Source of the DNA: Bog-473 sp963781955
Lineage (GTDB): Bacteria > Actinomycetota > Acidimicrobiia > Acidimicrobiales > RAAP-2
DNA: 64,000 nt
Assembly (NCBI GenBank): GCA_963781955.1
Contig: CAWAHU010000002.1
Location: 558,001-622,000, forward strand
Direction: 5' to 3'
The first letter of the stretch is position 1. The number at the start of each line of letters is the position of its first letter. The notes under the pieces were generated by a model, which saw only the letters and a program-made list of their open reading frames with translations, had not been told where the DNA came from and made no database searches. The position numbers were made by a program, and so were the translations under genes. Positions 10,241-18,539 of this stretch are shown one piece after another.

Positions 10241-11972
10241 ATGAGGCGGTCGGTGCCGGTGGGCGAGGTGCGGCGCTTCGGGGACCGCGCCTTCCTCATC
10301 GGCGTCGAGGACGCCGCGTCCGGACGGGAGCTGGCGGCCGCGTTGCGCAGCGTGCTGCACGGAGAGGGTGGCGCGCCGCACGCCGAGGGTGGCGCGCCAC
10401 TCGCCGAGGTGGTCGGCGGGCAGGCCACGGTGCTGGTGGCGCTGGCCGACGACGACGCCGACCCTGCGCCGGTGCGCGACCTGGTCGAGCGGCTGGTGCG
10501 GGACGTGCGGCCACGCCGCGTCCGGGCCGTCGGGGCGAGCCGGCGGCGCGGCCGGCGGGCGGCTGGTGACCATCCCGTGCACGTTCGACGGGCCTGACCT
10601 GGCCGAGGTCTGCGCCCGCACCGGCTGCACACCCGGCGAGGTCGTCGAGCTGCTGACCGGGCAGCCGTTGGCGGTGGGCGTGGTCGGCTTCTCGCCCGGG
10701 TTCGCCTACCTCGAGGGGCTCGCCGGCCCGCTGTCGGGCGTACCGCGGCGGGCCGAGCCCAGAGCGGTGGTGCCGGCCGGCTCGGTGGCCATCGCCAACG
10801 GTCACGCCGCGGTGTACCCGACCGCGTCGCCGGGCGGCTGGCACCTCGTCGGACGGACCGGGGTCACCCTCTTCTCGGCCGAACGACCGCCCTACGCCCT
10901 CCTCGCCCCCGGGGACCGGGTGCGCTTCACCCGCGCCGGGCCGGGTGACCCGCTCGAGCCGGCGCCGGCCGCGCCGCCGGCGTGGTCCGCCCCCTCCGGT
11001 GCCCGCACCGTGCTCGAGGTGGTGGCGCCGGGGCTGCGCGCCGTGGTGCAGGACGCCGGCCGGCGCGGCGTGGCCGGCGCGGGGGTCCCGGGTGCCGGGC
11101 CGGCCGACCCGGTGTCCTTCGCCCTGGCCAACCTCCTGGTCAACAACGCTTCCGGCGCCGGCGCGGTGGAGATCACCGGCGGCGGGACGCAGCTGCGGTG
11201 CATCGCCGCCTGCCACGTGGCCGTGGTCGGCGGCGCGCCCGACGTGCGCGTCGACGGCACGCCGGCGCCGGCGGGCCGCGTCGTACCGCTGGCGGCCGGA
11301 CAGGTGCTGGCGGTGGGGCCGTTGCGTGCCGGGTGCCGTGCCTACGTGGCGGTGGCCGGGGGGATCGAGGGGCCGGCGCTCTTCGGCAGCCGGGCCAGCG
11401 ACGAGCTGACGGGACTCGGTGCGGGCCCGCTTGGCGCAGGCGCGCCGCTCGTCGCCGGGGCGTGGGAGGCCCCGCTCGGTGACCGGCTGGCCCCGGGTGC
11501 GGCGACGGAGCTCGGGGTCGCTGCAGGGACGGTGGCGCTGCGGGTCGTGCCGGGGCCGCACGCCGAGCACTTCGCCCCCGACGCGCTGGCGCGCCTGGCA
11601 CGTGCCGTGTTCCGGGTGCAGCGCGACAGCAACCGGGTCGGCATCCGGCTGCGGGCCGACGGCGGCCAGGCGCTGGACGTCGGCGACCCAGGAGCCGGCG
11701 TCCTCGACTCGCACGGCGTGGTCACCGGGGCGGTGCAGGTCCCCCCAGGGGGTGAGCCCGTCGTCCTGCTGCCGGACCACGCCACCATGGGGGGCTACCC
11801 GGTGGTGGCGGTGGTGGTGCGGGCCGACCACGGGCGCCTGGGCCAGTGCGCCCCGGGGACCGCGGTGCGATTGATGCCGGTCGACGCGGCGGAGGCGGAC
11901 GCGGCGGCCCGGGCGGCCCGTCGAGCGCTGGCGGGCGCAGTGATCGGACGGTACCCGCTGGCGGCGGGCTGA
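10241..11972 (+). CDS. pxpB-pxpC: Fused 5-oxoprolinase subunits B and C, one apparent frameshift
   Basis: Single gene of about 577 residues joining PxpB (residues ~1-230) and PxpC (~245-577). The PxpB part includes RRFGDRAFLIGVED, then LVTIPCTFDGPDL and VVGFSPGFAYLEGL. The PxpC part begins at VLEVVAPGLRAVVQDAGRRG and includes GVPGAGPADPVSFALAN. The frame changes near 10555, between RAVGASRRRG and GGRLVTIPC, best explained by one inserted or deleted base in a GC-rich run. A 21-bp in-frame duplication gives EGGAPHAEGGAPLAE near residue 45. With pxpA it should form a complete 5-oxoprolinase. Fusions of B and C occur elsewhere in bacteria. Confidence 0.9.
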
Positions 11973-11979
11973 CTCGGGG

Positions 11980-12729
11980 TCAGACCAGCAACTTCACGGC
12001 GGTGGCCACCCCGACGACCACCACGACGACGCGCAGCGCGGGGGCGGGCAGGGCCAGGGCCAGACGGGCCCCCGCGTAGCCACCGATCAGGCTGCCCAGG
12101 GCGAGCAGGCCGACCGCCTCCCAGGCCAGGCCCCCGTGCACGAGGAACACGACGGCGGCGATCCCGTTGACGATCATCGACAGCACGGCGCGCAACCCGC
12201 TGGTGTGGGCCAACGACACCGGGAGGGCCAGGCCGAGGATGGCGAGGAACATCACGCCCATGGCAGCGCCGAAGTAACCGCCGTAGACCGAGGCGGCGAA
12301 GACCCCGACCACGAGCAGGATCGGCCGCTCGCGCGGGTGGGCCGCGCCGCGGTCGAGGACGCGGCGCAGCAGCGGCTGGACAGCGAACAGCGCGGCGGCA
12401 CCGAGCACGAGCCAGGGCACGACCTCGTCGAACGTGGCCGCGGAGGTGGTGAGCAGCAGCAGTGCGCCGGCGACGCCGCCGGCCAGGCCGACCGGGGTCA
12501 GGTGGGCCAGGCGGCGGGACTGGTCGCCGATCTCGCGGCGGAAGCCGGCGGCCGACGCGAGGTAGCCGGGCCAGATCCCGACGGTGTTGGTGATGTTCGC
12601 CGTCAACGGCGCGTAGCCGAGCCCGAGGAGCACCGGGAACGAGATCAAGCTGCCGCCACCGGCCACCCCGTTGAAGATCCCGGCGCCCACGCCGGCCAGG
12701 ACGAGGAGGACGGCGTGGGAGGCGGGCAC
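11980..12729 (-). CDS. TauE/SafE (TSUP) family membrane transporter
   Basis: A 249-residue integral membrane protein with about eight predicted helices. The first half carries GVGAGIFNGVAGGGSLISFP and TANITNTVGIWPGYL; the second carries AASVYGGYFGAAMGVMFLAIL. These are the two repeated halves typical of the TSUP family, which exports sulfite, sulfoacetate or related organosulfur anions. The substrate cannot be assigned here. It is convergent with pxpB-pxpC, with stops 7 bases apart. Confidence 0.9.
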   Translation of the reverse strand: MPASHAVLLVLAGVGAGIFNGVAGGGSLISFPVLLGLGYAPLTANITNTVGIWPGYLASAAGFRREIGDQSRRLAHLTPVGLAGGVAGALLLLTTSAATFDEVVPWLVLGAAALFAVQPLLRRVLDRGAAHPRERPILLVVGVFAASVYGGYFGAAMGVMFLAILGLALPVSLAHTSGLRAVLSMIVNGIAAVVFLVHGGLAWEAVGLLALGSLIGGYAGARLALALPAPALRVVVVVVGVATAVKLLV

Positions 12730-12821
12730 GGTGGGCCACCCTACGGGAACCCCCGGCGCCGGCGGCCGGGGGCCGCCCGAGCGCGTAGCGTGCTGCGTCG
12801 TCCGTCACACGAGGAGGCCGA

Positions 12822-13187
12822 ATGGTCAGGCTCACCTGCCTGTTGCACCGCAAGGCGGGGCTCACCCCCGCCGAGTTCCACGACCACTGGCGCGACGTCC
12901 ACGGGCCGCTCATCGCGGCCAGCCAGGCCGGGCGGTACGTGCTGCGCTACGAGCAGCACCCGCGGCCGCTCGACGACTACCAGGGCGACGACGACCCGGG
13001 CTTCGACGGGGTGACGGTGCAGTGGTTCGAGAACATGGACGCCTACCGGGCGCACATGGCCGAGCCGGACTTCGGCGACATCTGGACGGACATCGAGAAC
13101 TTCTTGGACACCGATCGGCTCCACTTCGTCCTGACCGAGCACCCGCGCCTGATCATGGGGGACGACAGCCCGTTCCCGCTCGGGTAG
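12822..13187 (+). CDS. EthD-like dimeric alpha/beta-barrel protein
   Basis: A 121-residue protein starting at an ATG preceded by GAGGAGG-like sequence (acgaggaggccgaATG). The opening MVRLTCLLHRKAGLTPAEF followed by HDHWRDVHGPL is the EthD signature. EthD-fold proteins occur with oxygenases and polyketide or hydrocarbon degradation enzymes, but no partner is adjacent here. It stands alone, divergent from the TSUP transporter. Confidence 0.85.
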   Translation: MVRLTCLLHRKAGLTPAEFHDHWRDVHGPLIAASQAGRYVLRYEQHPRPLDDYQGDDDPGFDGVTVQWFENMDAYRAHMAEPDFGDIWTDIENFLDTDRLHFVLTEHPRLIMGDDSPFPLG

Positions 13188-13220
13188 CCGCGCCGAGGTC
13201 GGGCCCCCGGGCGCGGTGCC

Positions 13221-15185
13221 TCAGCGTTCGTCGTCGCGCGCCGGCGGCAGGGCACTGAGCCCCGGCGCGCCGAATGGCCCGACGGTGGTGCCGGGGACGT
13301 CGGGTGCCACGGGCGGGGAGCCCGAGAAGGGCGGCCGGTGGACCACCGCCGGGTGCGAGGCGGGCGACGGCACCGGTGCGGGGGCGACGGAAGGGTGTGC
13401 CCGCGGAGGCTCGGGGTGCAAGGCCTGCGGCCGGGCTGCCGCCTCGGTGGAGGGCCCGGCGTCCGCCCCCACGTCACCATGCGGCGGCACCGGCACGGCG
13501 CGCAGGGCGCGGGCCGGCGGCAGCGCAGCCTCGGCCTCGGCCCGCCGGCGCTCCATGAGCTCGAGAAGAGCGCTCCACTCCTTGGCGTCGACGCGCTTCA
13601 CCTCCCTGGGCAGCCGGCGTAGGAGCTGCTCGACGTCGTGGCGGTGGCGCTCGGCCATGCCGCCCATCACGAACACGGTGGCAGGGGGGAGGTGAGCCTC
13701 GCCGGTGGCCAGATCGGCCAGCTGGATCGACGCCACCTCGGCGTCCTGCATGGCACCGAGCTCGTCCTGGAGGGCGGTCAGCTGGCGGACGAAGCGCGCC
13801 GTGCGGCCGCCGTAGACCTCGGATCCGAACTCGAGCGCGTAGCGCAGTCGCTTGCAGCGGATGCGCAGCCGGTGGAAGTCAGGCACGGCCTCCGACTTCT
13901 TGGCCCGCCGGGCCGCCTTGACCACGCCGTCGTGGCGGGCCACGACGAGCTCGGGCAATGCCATGGCCGCCGGCAGCCGGGCGGCCAGGGAACGCCGCGT
14001 CGGGCCCTGCTGGACCATGGCGGCCAAACCCTTCGAAAGGCGTTCCCAGCGCACCGAGTCGAGAGCACCGAGCATGGCGGCGCGTGCCACCTCGCGCTCG
14101 CGCTCGAGCAGTTCGGTGAGGTCACGCAGCGGGTCGTGGTCCCCGGGCCTTGTCCCCGCGCTCCAGTCGGCGGTGGCCTCGGCCATGGCCGCCAGGCCTT
14201 CGAGCTGCACGTCGAGGTCGCGCACGCCGCCGAGCATGCGGCCGATCCAGCCCAGCTCCTCGCGGAAGACCTCGGCGCGCACCGGCAGCACCCCTTCGAA
14301 GAGCGCGAGGGCGGCGCGCAGGCGGCGGGTCGCCACGCGCATGTCGTGCAGCTCCTCGGGGTCCTCGCCCAGCCGGGTCCCGGGCTCCTTGTCGCGCACG
14401 ACGGCCAGCTGTCGGCGGAGCACGGCGAAGGCCAGGTCGCCCATGGTCGAGGACTCGGTGATCTCAGTCGGGCCGAGATCGGGTGAGCCGGGGATCTCCT
14501 GGCCGACGCCGAGCAACCCGGCCTCGAACTTGGACAACCGGGCCGGCTGGAGCCCGCACGACGTGCGGAGCCGCTCGACCAGCGGTCCGAGGGCTTCGAG
14601 CCACTCGGGCCGGACCTCGACCTCGACCCGCTTGAGCTGCATCGGCTTCTGCCCGCTCCCGACGACGATGACGGTGTCGTCGAGCGCCAGCTCGGCCGTG
14701 TCGACGCCGCCGACCCGCAGCGCGAACGGACGGCGGCGCGTGCGCACCTGGAGCACCTCGTGCAGGCGCCGGTTGCCGACGATGGCCCGCACCCGGCGAC
14801 CGACCGGCCCGTCGGGGCCCAGCGCGGCCAGGCCCGCCTCGGGAAGGACCTCGGTGATTTCGAGCCGGTGGCGCAGCCCGCTGCCCTCGGCCCGCCGCGT
14901 GTCCTTCAGGGTCACCTCGTCATGGCGACCGCGGCGGCGAGTGCGCAGCACGAAGCCGGCGCGGGCGACGCGCCAGTCGTCGGTGTCGAGATAGGAGTCG
15001 ACGAGCCGTCGGGGCGTGCGCGCCAGCGCCGTGACGGGCCCACCGTCGCCGTCACCGCCCTCGACGACGACGGACGGCAGGCCGGCCAGCCATCGCTCGA
15101 CGGGGCGGAGGTCGAGGGCGTCGAACTGCCATTCGATCTCGACGGGCGCGGCCACCTCGGCCGGACCCTCTGCCCTGTCAGCCAT
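13221..15185 (-). CDS. CYTH-CHAD domain protein
   Basis: A 654-residue protein. I chose the ATG at 15185 over a TTG at 15218 because the family begins directly with the CYTH strand. Residues ~1-210 form a CYTH (triphosphate tunnel) domain: VEIEWQF in place of the usual ExExK, and RLVDSYLDTDDW. Residues ~240-520 form a CHAD domain with HDMRVATRRLRAALALF, a helical polyphosphate-binding region. The last ~110 residues are Pro/Ala-rich and probably disordered. The Lys of ExExK is Gln here, so triphosphatase activity is uncertain. The gene is divergent from a Nudix hydrolase, a pairing that fits polyphosphate or nucleotide metabolism. Confidence 0.9.
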   Translation of the reverse strand: MADRAEGPAEVAAPVEIEWQFDALDLRPVERWLAGLPSVVVEGGDGDGGPVTALARTPRRLVDSYLDTDDWRVARAGFVLRTRRRGRHDEVTLKDTRRAEGSGLRHRLEITEVLPEAGLAALGPDGPVGRRVRAIVGNRRLHEVLQVRTRRRPFALRVGGVDTAELALDDTVIVVGSGQKPMQLKRVEVEVRPEWLEALGPLVERLRTSCGLQPARLSKFEAGLLGVGQEIPGSPDLGPTEITESSTMGDLAFAVLRRQLAVVRDKEPGTRLGEDPEELHDMRVATRRLRAALALFEGVLPVRAEVFREELGWIGRMLGGVRDLDVQLEGLAAMAEATADWSAGTRPGDHDPLRDLTELLEREREVARAAMLGALDSVRWERLSKGLAAMVQQGPTRRSLAARLPAAMALPELVVARHDGVVKAARRAKKSEAVPDFHRLRIRCKRLRYALEFGSEVYGGRTARFVRQLTALQDELGAMQDAEVASIQLADLATGEAHLPPATVFVMGGMAERHRHDVEQLLRRLPREVKRVDAKEWSALLELMERRRAEAEAALPPARALRAVPVPPHGDVGADAGPSTEAAARPQALHPEPPRAHPSVAPAPVPSPASHPAVVHRPPFSGSPPVAPDVPGTTVGPFGAPGLSALPPARDDER

Positions 15186-15306
15186 CTGGCTCAGGCTAGT
15201 GCGACAATGCACCGACAACCTTGGACGTGGAGGGACCGTTGCGCGAGGGCTGTCCGCCGATCACGTGCCTGAGGGCGTTAGTCTCCGATGAGTGGCGCGG
15301 CGATCG

Positions 15307-15744
15307 ATGACGGCGGAGTGGGTCTCGACCACCGAGGTGGTCCAGGCGGCCGGCGGCCTGGTGGTGCGTCGCGAACTCGACGCCCTCGAGATCCTGGTCG
15401 TGCACCGCCCTGACCACCAGGACTGGTCGTTCCCCAAGGGGAAGCTCGAGGAGGGTGAGAGCCTCGAGGCAGCGGCGCTGCGCGAGGTGCACGAGGAGAC
15501 CGGCATGTCGTGCCGCCTCCTCCGTTTCATCGGGCACACGAACTACCTCGACCGCAAGGGACGCCCCAAGGCGGTGGCCTACTGGGTCATGTCGGCCGAA
15601 GGCGGGCTGTTCACGCCCAACCCCGAGGTGGACGAGCTGCGTTGGACCACCCTCGAGCACGCCTCGGCCGTGTTGTCCTATCAGCGGGACCAGGAGCTGA
15701 TCGCTGTGCTCACGGCGGCCGACCAGGTCGACCCCATCATCTGA
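15307..15744 (+). CDS. Nudix hydrolase (MutT-like)
   Basis: A 145-residue Nudix domain protein. The start ATG at 15307 is favoured; a GTG at 15292 in frame is possible. The Nudix box spans GKLEEGESLEAAALREVHEE, followed by TG, with all the metal-binding glutamates (G-x5-E-x7-REVxEE). The preceding SFPKG is typical of MutT/ADP-ribose or diadenosine polyphosphate hydrolases. The substrate is unknown. The gene is divergent from the CYTH-CHAD gene, from which it is separated by about 120 bases. Confidence 0.92.
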   Translation: MTAEWVSTTEVVQAAGGLVVRRELDALEILVVHRPDHQDWSFPKGKLEEGESLEAAALREVHEETGMSCRLLRFIGHTNYLDRKGRPKAVAYWVMSAEGGLFTPNPEVDELRWTTLEHASAVLSYQRDQELIAVLTAADQVDPII

Positions 15745-15797
15745 GCGTCCCAGGCACGACTTGGCCGGCACCGCCGGGTGCAGGACCCACCACGCTG

Positions 15798-15847
15798 GGA
15801 AAACCCCAGCCAAATCTTCCGAAAATTCTCGGGTTTTCCATGTTTTT
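15798..15847 (+). terminator. Possible Rho-independent terminator after the Nudix gene
   Basis: Nine-base perfect stem ggaaaaccc (15798-15806) with gggttttcc (15831-15839), a 24-base loop, then atgttttt. It lies 54 bases after the Nudix stop. The long loop lowers confidence. The stem is notably AT-rich for this genome. Confidence 0.4.
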
Positions 15848-15909
15848 ACCGCGGCGGATCGGGAATAATGAGGTCCTGCGATCTACCGCCTGATCGCACG
15901 CCGACGTGT

Positions 15910-15985
15910 GTGCCCCAGTCGAGAGTTCCAGGGCCTATCGCCAAGGGCCCTGCGACATCGTGAAAACGTGAATCGACTGGGGCAC
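15910..15985. other. 76-base stem-loop with 13-bp perfect outer arms
   Basis: Left arm gtgccccagtcga (15910-15922) pairs perfectly with tcgactggggcac (15973-15985). An inner hairpin cagggcc (15929-15935) pairs with ggccctg (15946-15952) around a 10-base loop. It sits in a 320-base gap without any gene (15745-16064) between the convergent Nudix and XRE-flavin genes. It could be a structured RNA, a protein-binding cruciform, a terminator, or the remains of a mobile element. No T-tract follows the outer arm. Confidence 0.6.
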
Positions 15986-16064
15986 CGTCGGCACCTTCTC
16001 CCGCCCGGCTGACCGGTCGCGCCCGTGCCGAGCCCTCGGTCCAGGCCCGTGTCGCGCCGGGCCC

Positions 16065-16742
16065 TCAGTCCGGGCCGGTGTCGTGCCGGTGGACGATGAC
16101 GCGTCCGGTGGTCTCCACGGGTGTGATGGCCACCAGCGCGTGGCGGTCTCCCCCGGCCCAGGCCTCGAGGTCCAGGGAGGACAGCCGCTGCACCTCCTCG
16201 GCGTCGGTGACGCGCCGGCCCGTCCCGGTGACCAGGACGCTCCACCCCTCGCTCGAGCCCTCGTCGACCCGGTCGATCTCGAAGCCGACGGTCTCGCTGT
16301 GGGCCAGCGCCGCAGCCTTGGTGTCGTCGGTGCTGAGCACGACCTGCCCCTCGGTGAACTCGAAGTTGACCGGGATGGCCACCGGGCCCCGCCCGGACGT
16401 GAACACCAGCCGGCCGACGCCGCCCACCGACAGGTGGGTCCGGCACTGCTCCTCGGACAGCGCGCGCAGCTCGGCGTGGGGGAGCGCCGGGGTGTGGCCC
16501 GGCGGGCGGTCCGCCGAGCCGCCCGACAGCTCGAAGGGCGTCGTGTCGAGCGCCAGCGCGATGAGGAGCAACGCGCCGGTGCTCAGGTTGGCGTCGGGGC
16601 TCGCCTCGAAGTACGCCATGTAGCCGGGGTCGATGCCGGCCTTCGACGCCAGTTCCTCCACGCTCATGTTGAGCTCCTCGCGCCGGCCGGCGACACGCCG
16701 GGCCAGATCGGAGACGTGGGCTGCGTCGGGTGGGGGAGTCAT
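16065..16742 (-). CDS. XRE helix-turn-helix fused to pyridoxamine 5'-phosphate oxidase-like domain
   Basis: A 225-residue protein. Residues ~8-70 are an XRE-type HTH (ARRVAGRREELNMSVEELAS, then KAGIDPGYMAYFE). Residues ~90-220 are a split-barrel flavin-binding domain of the PNPOx family (VGRLVFTSGRGPVAIPVNFE, GFEIDRVDEGSSEGWSVLV). This is probably a redox- or flavin-sensitive DNA-binding protein, or an F420/FMN-dependent reductase with a regulatory head. PNPOx-like proteins are members of the mycobacterial DosR regulon, matching the neighbourhood. A site resembling the DosR box lies 35-49 bases upstream of the start. Confidence 0.85.
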   Translation of the reverse strand: MTPPPDAAHVSDLARRVAGRREELNMSVEELASKAGIDPGYMAYFEASPDANLSTGALLLIALALDTTPFELSGGSADRPPGHTPALPHAELRALSEEQCRTHLSVGGVGRLVFTSGRGPVAIPVNFEFTEGQVVLSTDDTKAAALAHSETVGFEIDRVDEGSSEGWSVLVTGTGRRVTDAEEVQRLSSLDLEAWAGGDRHALVAITPVETTGRVIVHRHDTGPD

Positions 16743-16776
16743 GTCCTCATTGTGACCGCGCCCGGGGTGTGCGCAC

Positions 16777-16791
16777 AGGTCCGTTGGTCCC
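16777..16791 (-). promoter_or_regulatory. Degenerate DevR-like box upstream of the XRE-flavin gene
   Basis: On the minus strand this reads GGGACCAACGGACCT. It matches 11 of 15 positions of GGGACCTTTGGCCCT, the best site in this window, and keeps the GGGACC and GG-CC halves. It lies 35-49 bases before the start at 16742. A match this weak can occur by chance in GC-rich DNA. Confidence 0.35.
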
Positions 16792-16798
16792 GCCCGCG

Positions 16799-17809
16799 TC
16801 AGACCACGAGGACGGCGGCCCCGTTGACCCGGTCGTGCGCCAGGTCGCGCAACGCCTCGTCGGCCCGGTTCATCGGATAGGCGACGGTGGTCGTGCGCAG
16901 CGAGATGCGGGCCGCCTCAGCCAGGAACTCCTCGCCGTCGGCGCGCGTGTTGGCCGTGACGCTCTGCAGGGTGCGCTCCTGGAAGAGGTGGGCCTGGTAG
17001 TTGAGCGGGGGGATGTCGCTCAGGTGGATGCCGGCGACGGCGAGCGTCCCGCCACGGTCGAGCGCGGCCAGCGCCGGCAGGACCAACGTCCCGACGGGCG
17101 CGAACAGGATGGCGGCGTCGAGAGGCTCGGGGGGCGGGGCGTCGGCCCCACCGGCGCTGGTGGCCCCGAGCTCGAGTGCCAGCGCCTGGGCCTCGGGGGC
17201 GCGGGTCATGACGTGGACCCGGGCCCCCCTGGCCAGGGCCACCTGCGCCGTGATGTGCGCCGATCCCCCGAATCCGTAGATGCCGAGGCTGCCGCCGTCG
17301 GGCAGATCGGCTCGGCGCAGGGCGCGGTATCCGATGATGCCGGCGCACAGCAGGGGCGCTACCTCCTCGTCGCCGAACTGCCCGGGCAGGGCGTACGCGT
17401 AGCCCTCCTCGACCACGGCGTAGTCGGCGTAGCCCCCGTCGACGTCCCAGCCGGTGAAGCGCGGTTCGGTGCACAGGTTCTCGCGTCCCGACGCGCAGAA
17501 CCGGCACGTACCGCAGGTATGGGCCAGCCAGGGCACGCCCACGCGGTCCCCTTGACCCCAGCGGGTGCATCCCTCACCGACGCGCTCGACGGTGCCGACG
17601 ATCTCGTGGCCCGGCGTGACGTGAGGCCGTCGCGGTGCCAGGTCGCCCTCGGTGAGGTGCAGGTCCGTCCGGCACACGCCGCACACGCGCACTCGCACCC
17701 GGACCTGGCCCGGGCCCGGTTCGGGGATGGGCTTCTCCAGTCGCACCAGGGGCCCCTCGTCGACGGGCCCCGGTCGGTCGACCGCCCAGGCCTGCATGCG
17801 ATCCGCCAT
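16799..17809 (-). CDS. Zinc-dependent alcohol dehydrogenase (AdhP-like)
   Basis: A 336-residue medium-chain dehydrogenase. The catalytic zinc residues are seen in CGVCRTDLH and GHEIVGTV. The structural zinc site is CGTCRFCASGRENLC, with four cysteines. The nucleotide-binding loop reads GIYGFGGSAH, in which the usual GxGxxG is slightly altered. The GW(D/E)VDGGYA block is typical of AdhP-type propanol-preferring enzymes. It probably oxidises or reduces small alcohols and aldehydes with NAD(P). The gene is divergent from the GNAT-HDAC-USP operon, sharing the region that holds a DevR-like box. Confidence 0.92.
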   Translation of the reverse strand: MADRMQAWAVDRPGPVDEGPLVRLEKPIPEPGPGQVRVRVRVCGVCRTDLHLTEGDLAPRRPHVTPGHEIVGTVERVGEGCTRWGQGDRVGVPWLAHTCGTCRFCASGRENLCTEPRFTGWDVDGGYADYAVVEEGYAYALPGQFGDEEVAPLLCAGIIGYRALRRADLPDGGSLGIYGFGGSAHITAQVALARGARVHVMTRAPEAQALALELGATSAGGADAPPPEPLDAAILFAPVGTLVLPALAALDRGGTLAVAGIHLSDIPPLNYQAHLFQERTLQSVTANTRADGEEFLAEAARISLRTTTVAYPMNRADEALRDLAHDRVNGAAVLVV

Positions 17810-17873
17810 GGTGCGCCAGCGTAGGCCCGCCCACTCGTGGTACGGGCCGCCCGTGGTGTGGCTCTATGGACCT

Positions 17874-17888
17874 TGGACCCTTGGCCCC
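17874..17888 (+). promoter_or_regulatory. DevR-like box between the alcohol dehydrogenase and GNAT genes
   Basis: Reads TGGACCCTTGGCCCC, 12 of 15 identical to GGGACCTTTGGCCCT. It is immediately preceded by an overlapping GGACCTTGGACCC. It lies 34-48 bases before the GNAT start at 17922 and 65-79 bases upstream of the divergent dehydrogenase start. Confidence 0.45.
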
Positions 17889-17921
17889 GGGCCGGCGAGG
17901 CGCGACGCTTGGGGTCCTACG

Positions 17922-18539
17922 ATGCAGGCCGACCATGACACGCGCCAGCTGCCGGCGGGCTACCCGCGCGAGCTCGAGCGCGACCTGGCGGGTCCCGGTG
18001 GGCTCCGCTACCACCTCCGGCCGATCGTCCCCGACGACGCGGCCGGACTGGTCGAATTCCACGCGCATCTCTCACCGCACTCGGTGTATCTGCGCTTCTT
18101 CACCTACCACCCGACCCTGTCGGACGCCGAGGTGGCGCGCTTCACGCAGGTGGACTACGAGAACCGGCTCGCCCTGGTGGTGACCGACGGTCAGCGCCTG
18201 GTCGCCGTCGGGCGCTTCGACCGCCCGCCGGGTGGAACCGAAGCCGAGGTGGCCTTCATCGTGGCGGACGAGCACCAGCACCACGGGCTGGGCTCACTCC
18301 TCCTCGACACGCTGGCCGAGGCCGGGCGCCGGCGGGGCGTGGAGACCTTCAAGGCCGACACCCTGGCCGAGAACGCGGCCATGCTCGACGTGTTCCGCCA
18401 TGCCGGCTTCCCGATCAGCTCGGGCATCGACTACGGCACGGTGACGCTGCGCTTCCCGATCGAACTCACCGAGCAGGCCCGGGCGGCCCTCGCCGGGCGC
18501 GAAGAGACCCGACGGGCTCCTCCCGAGGCCGGCACGTGA
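17922..18539 (+). CDS. GNAT-family N-acetyltransferase
   Basis: A 205-residue protein starting at the ATG at 17922; a longer open frame upstream has no family match. The fold begins at LRYHLRPIVPDDAAGLVEFH. The acetyl-CoA loop is DEHQHHGLGSLLLDTLAE (Q/R-x-x-G-x-G/A). The motif YLRFF after HSVY is typical of GNAT proteins fused to or accompanying acyl-CoA ligases and protein lysine acetylation systems. The stop overlaps the HDAC-family start by 4 bases. A lysine acetyltransferase followed by a deacetylase-like gene suggests a protein or small-molecule acetylation cycle (inference). Confidence 0.9.
   Translation: MQADHDTRQLPAGYPRELERDLAGPGGLRYHLRPIVPDDAAGLVEFHAHLSPHSVYLRFFTYHPTLSDAEVARFTQVDYENRLALVVTDGQRLVAVGRFDRPPGGTEAEVAFIVADEHQHHGLGSLLLDTLAEAGRRRGVETFKADTLAENAAMLDVFRHAGFPISSGIDYGTVTLRFPIELTEQARAALAGREETRRAPPEAGT

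Noticed and set aside
10400..10600. Programmed ribosomal frameshifting in pxpB-pxpC
   Set aside because: No slippery heptamer or following stem is evident, and similar shifts occur in unrelated genes. A sequence error is simpler.
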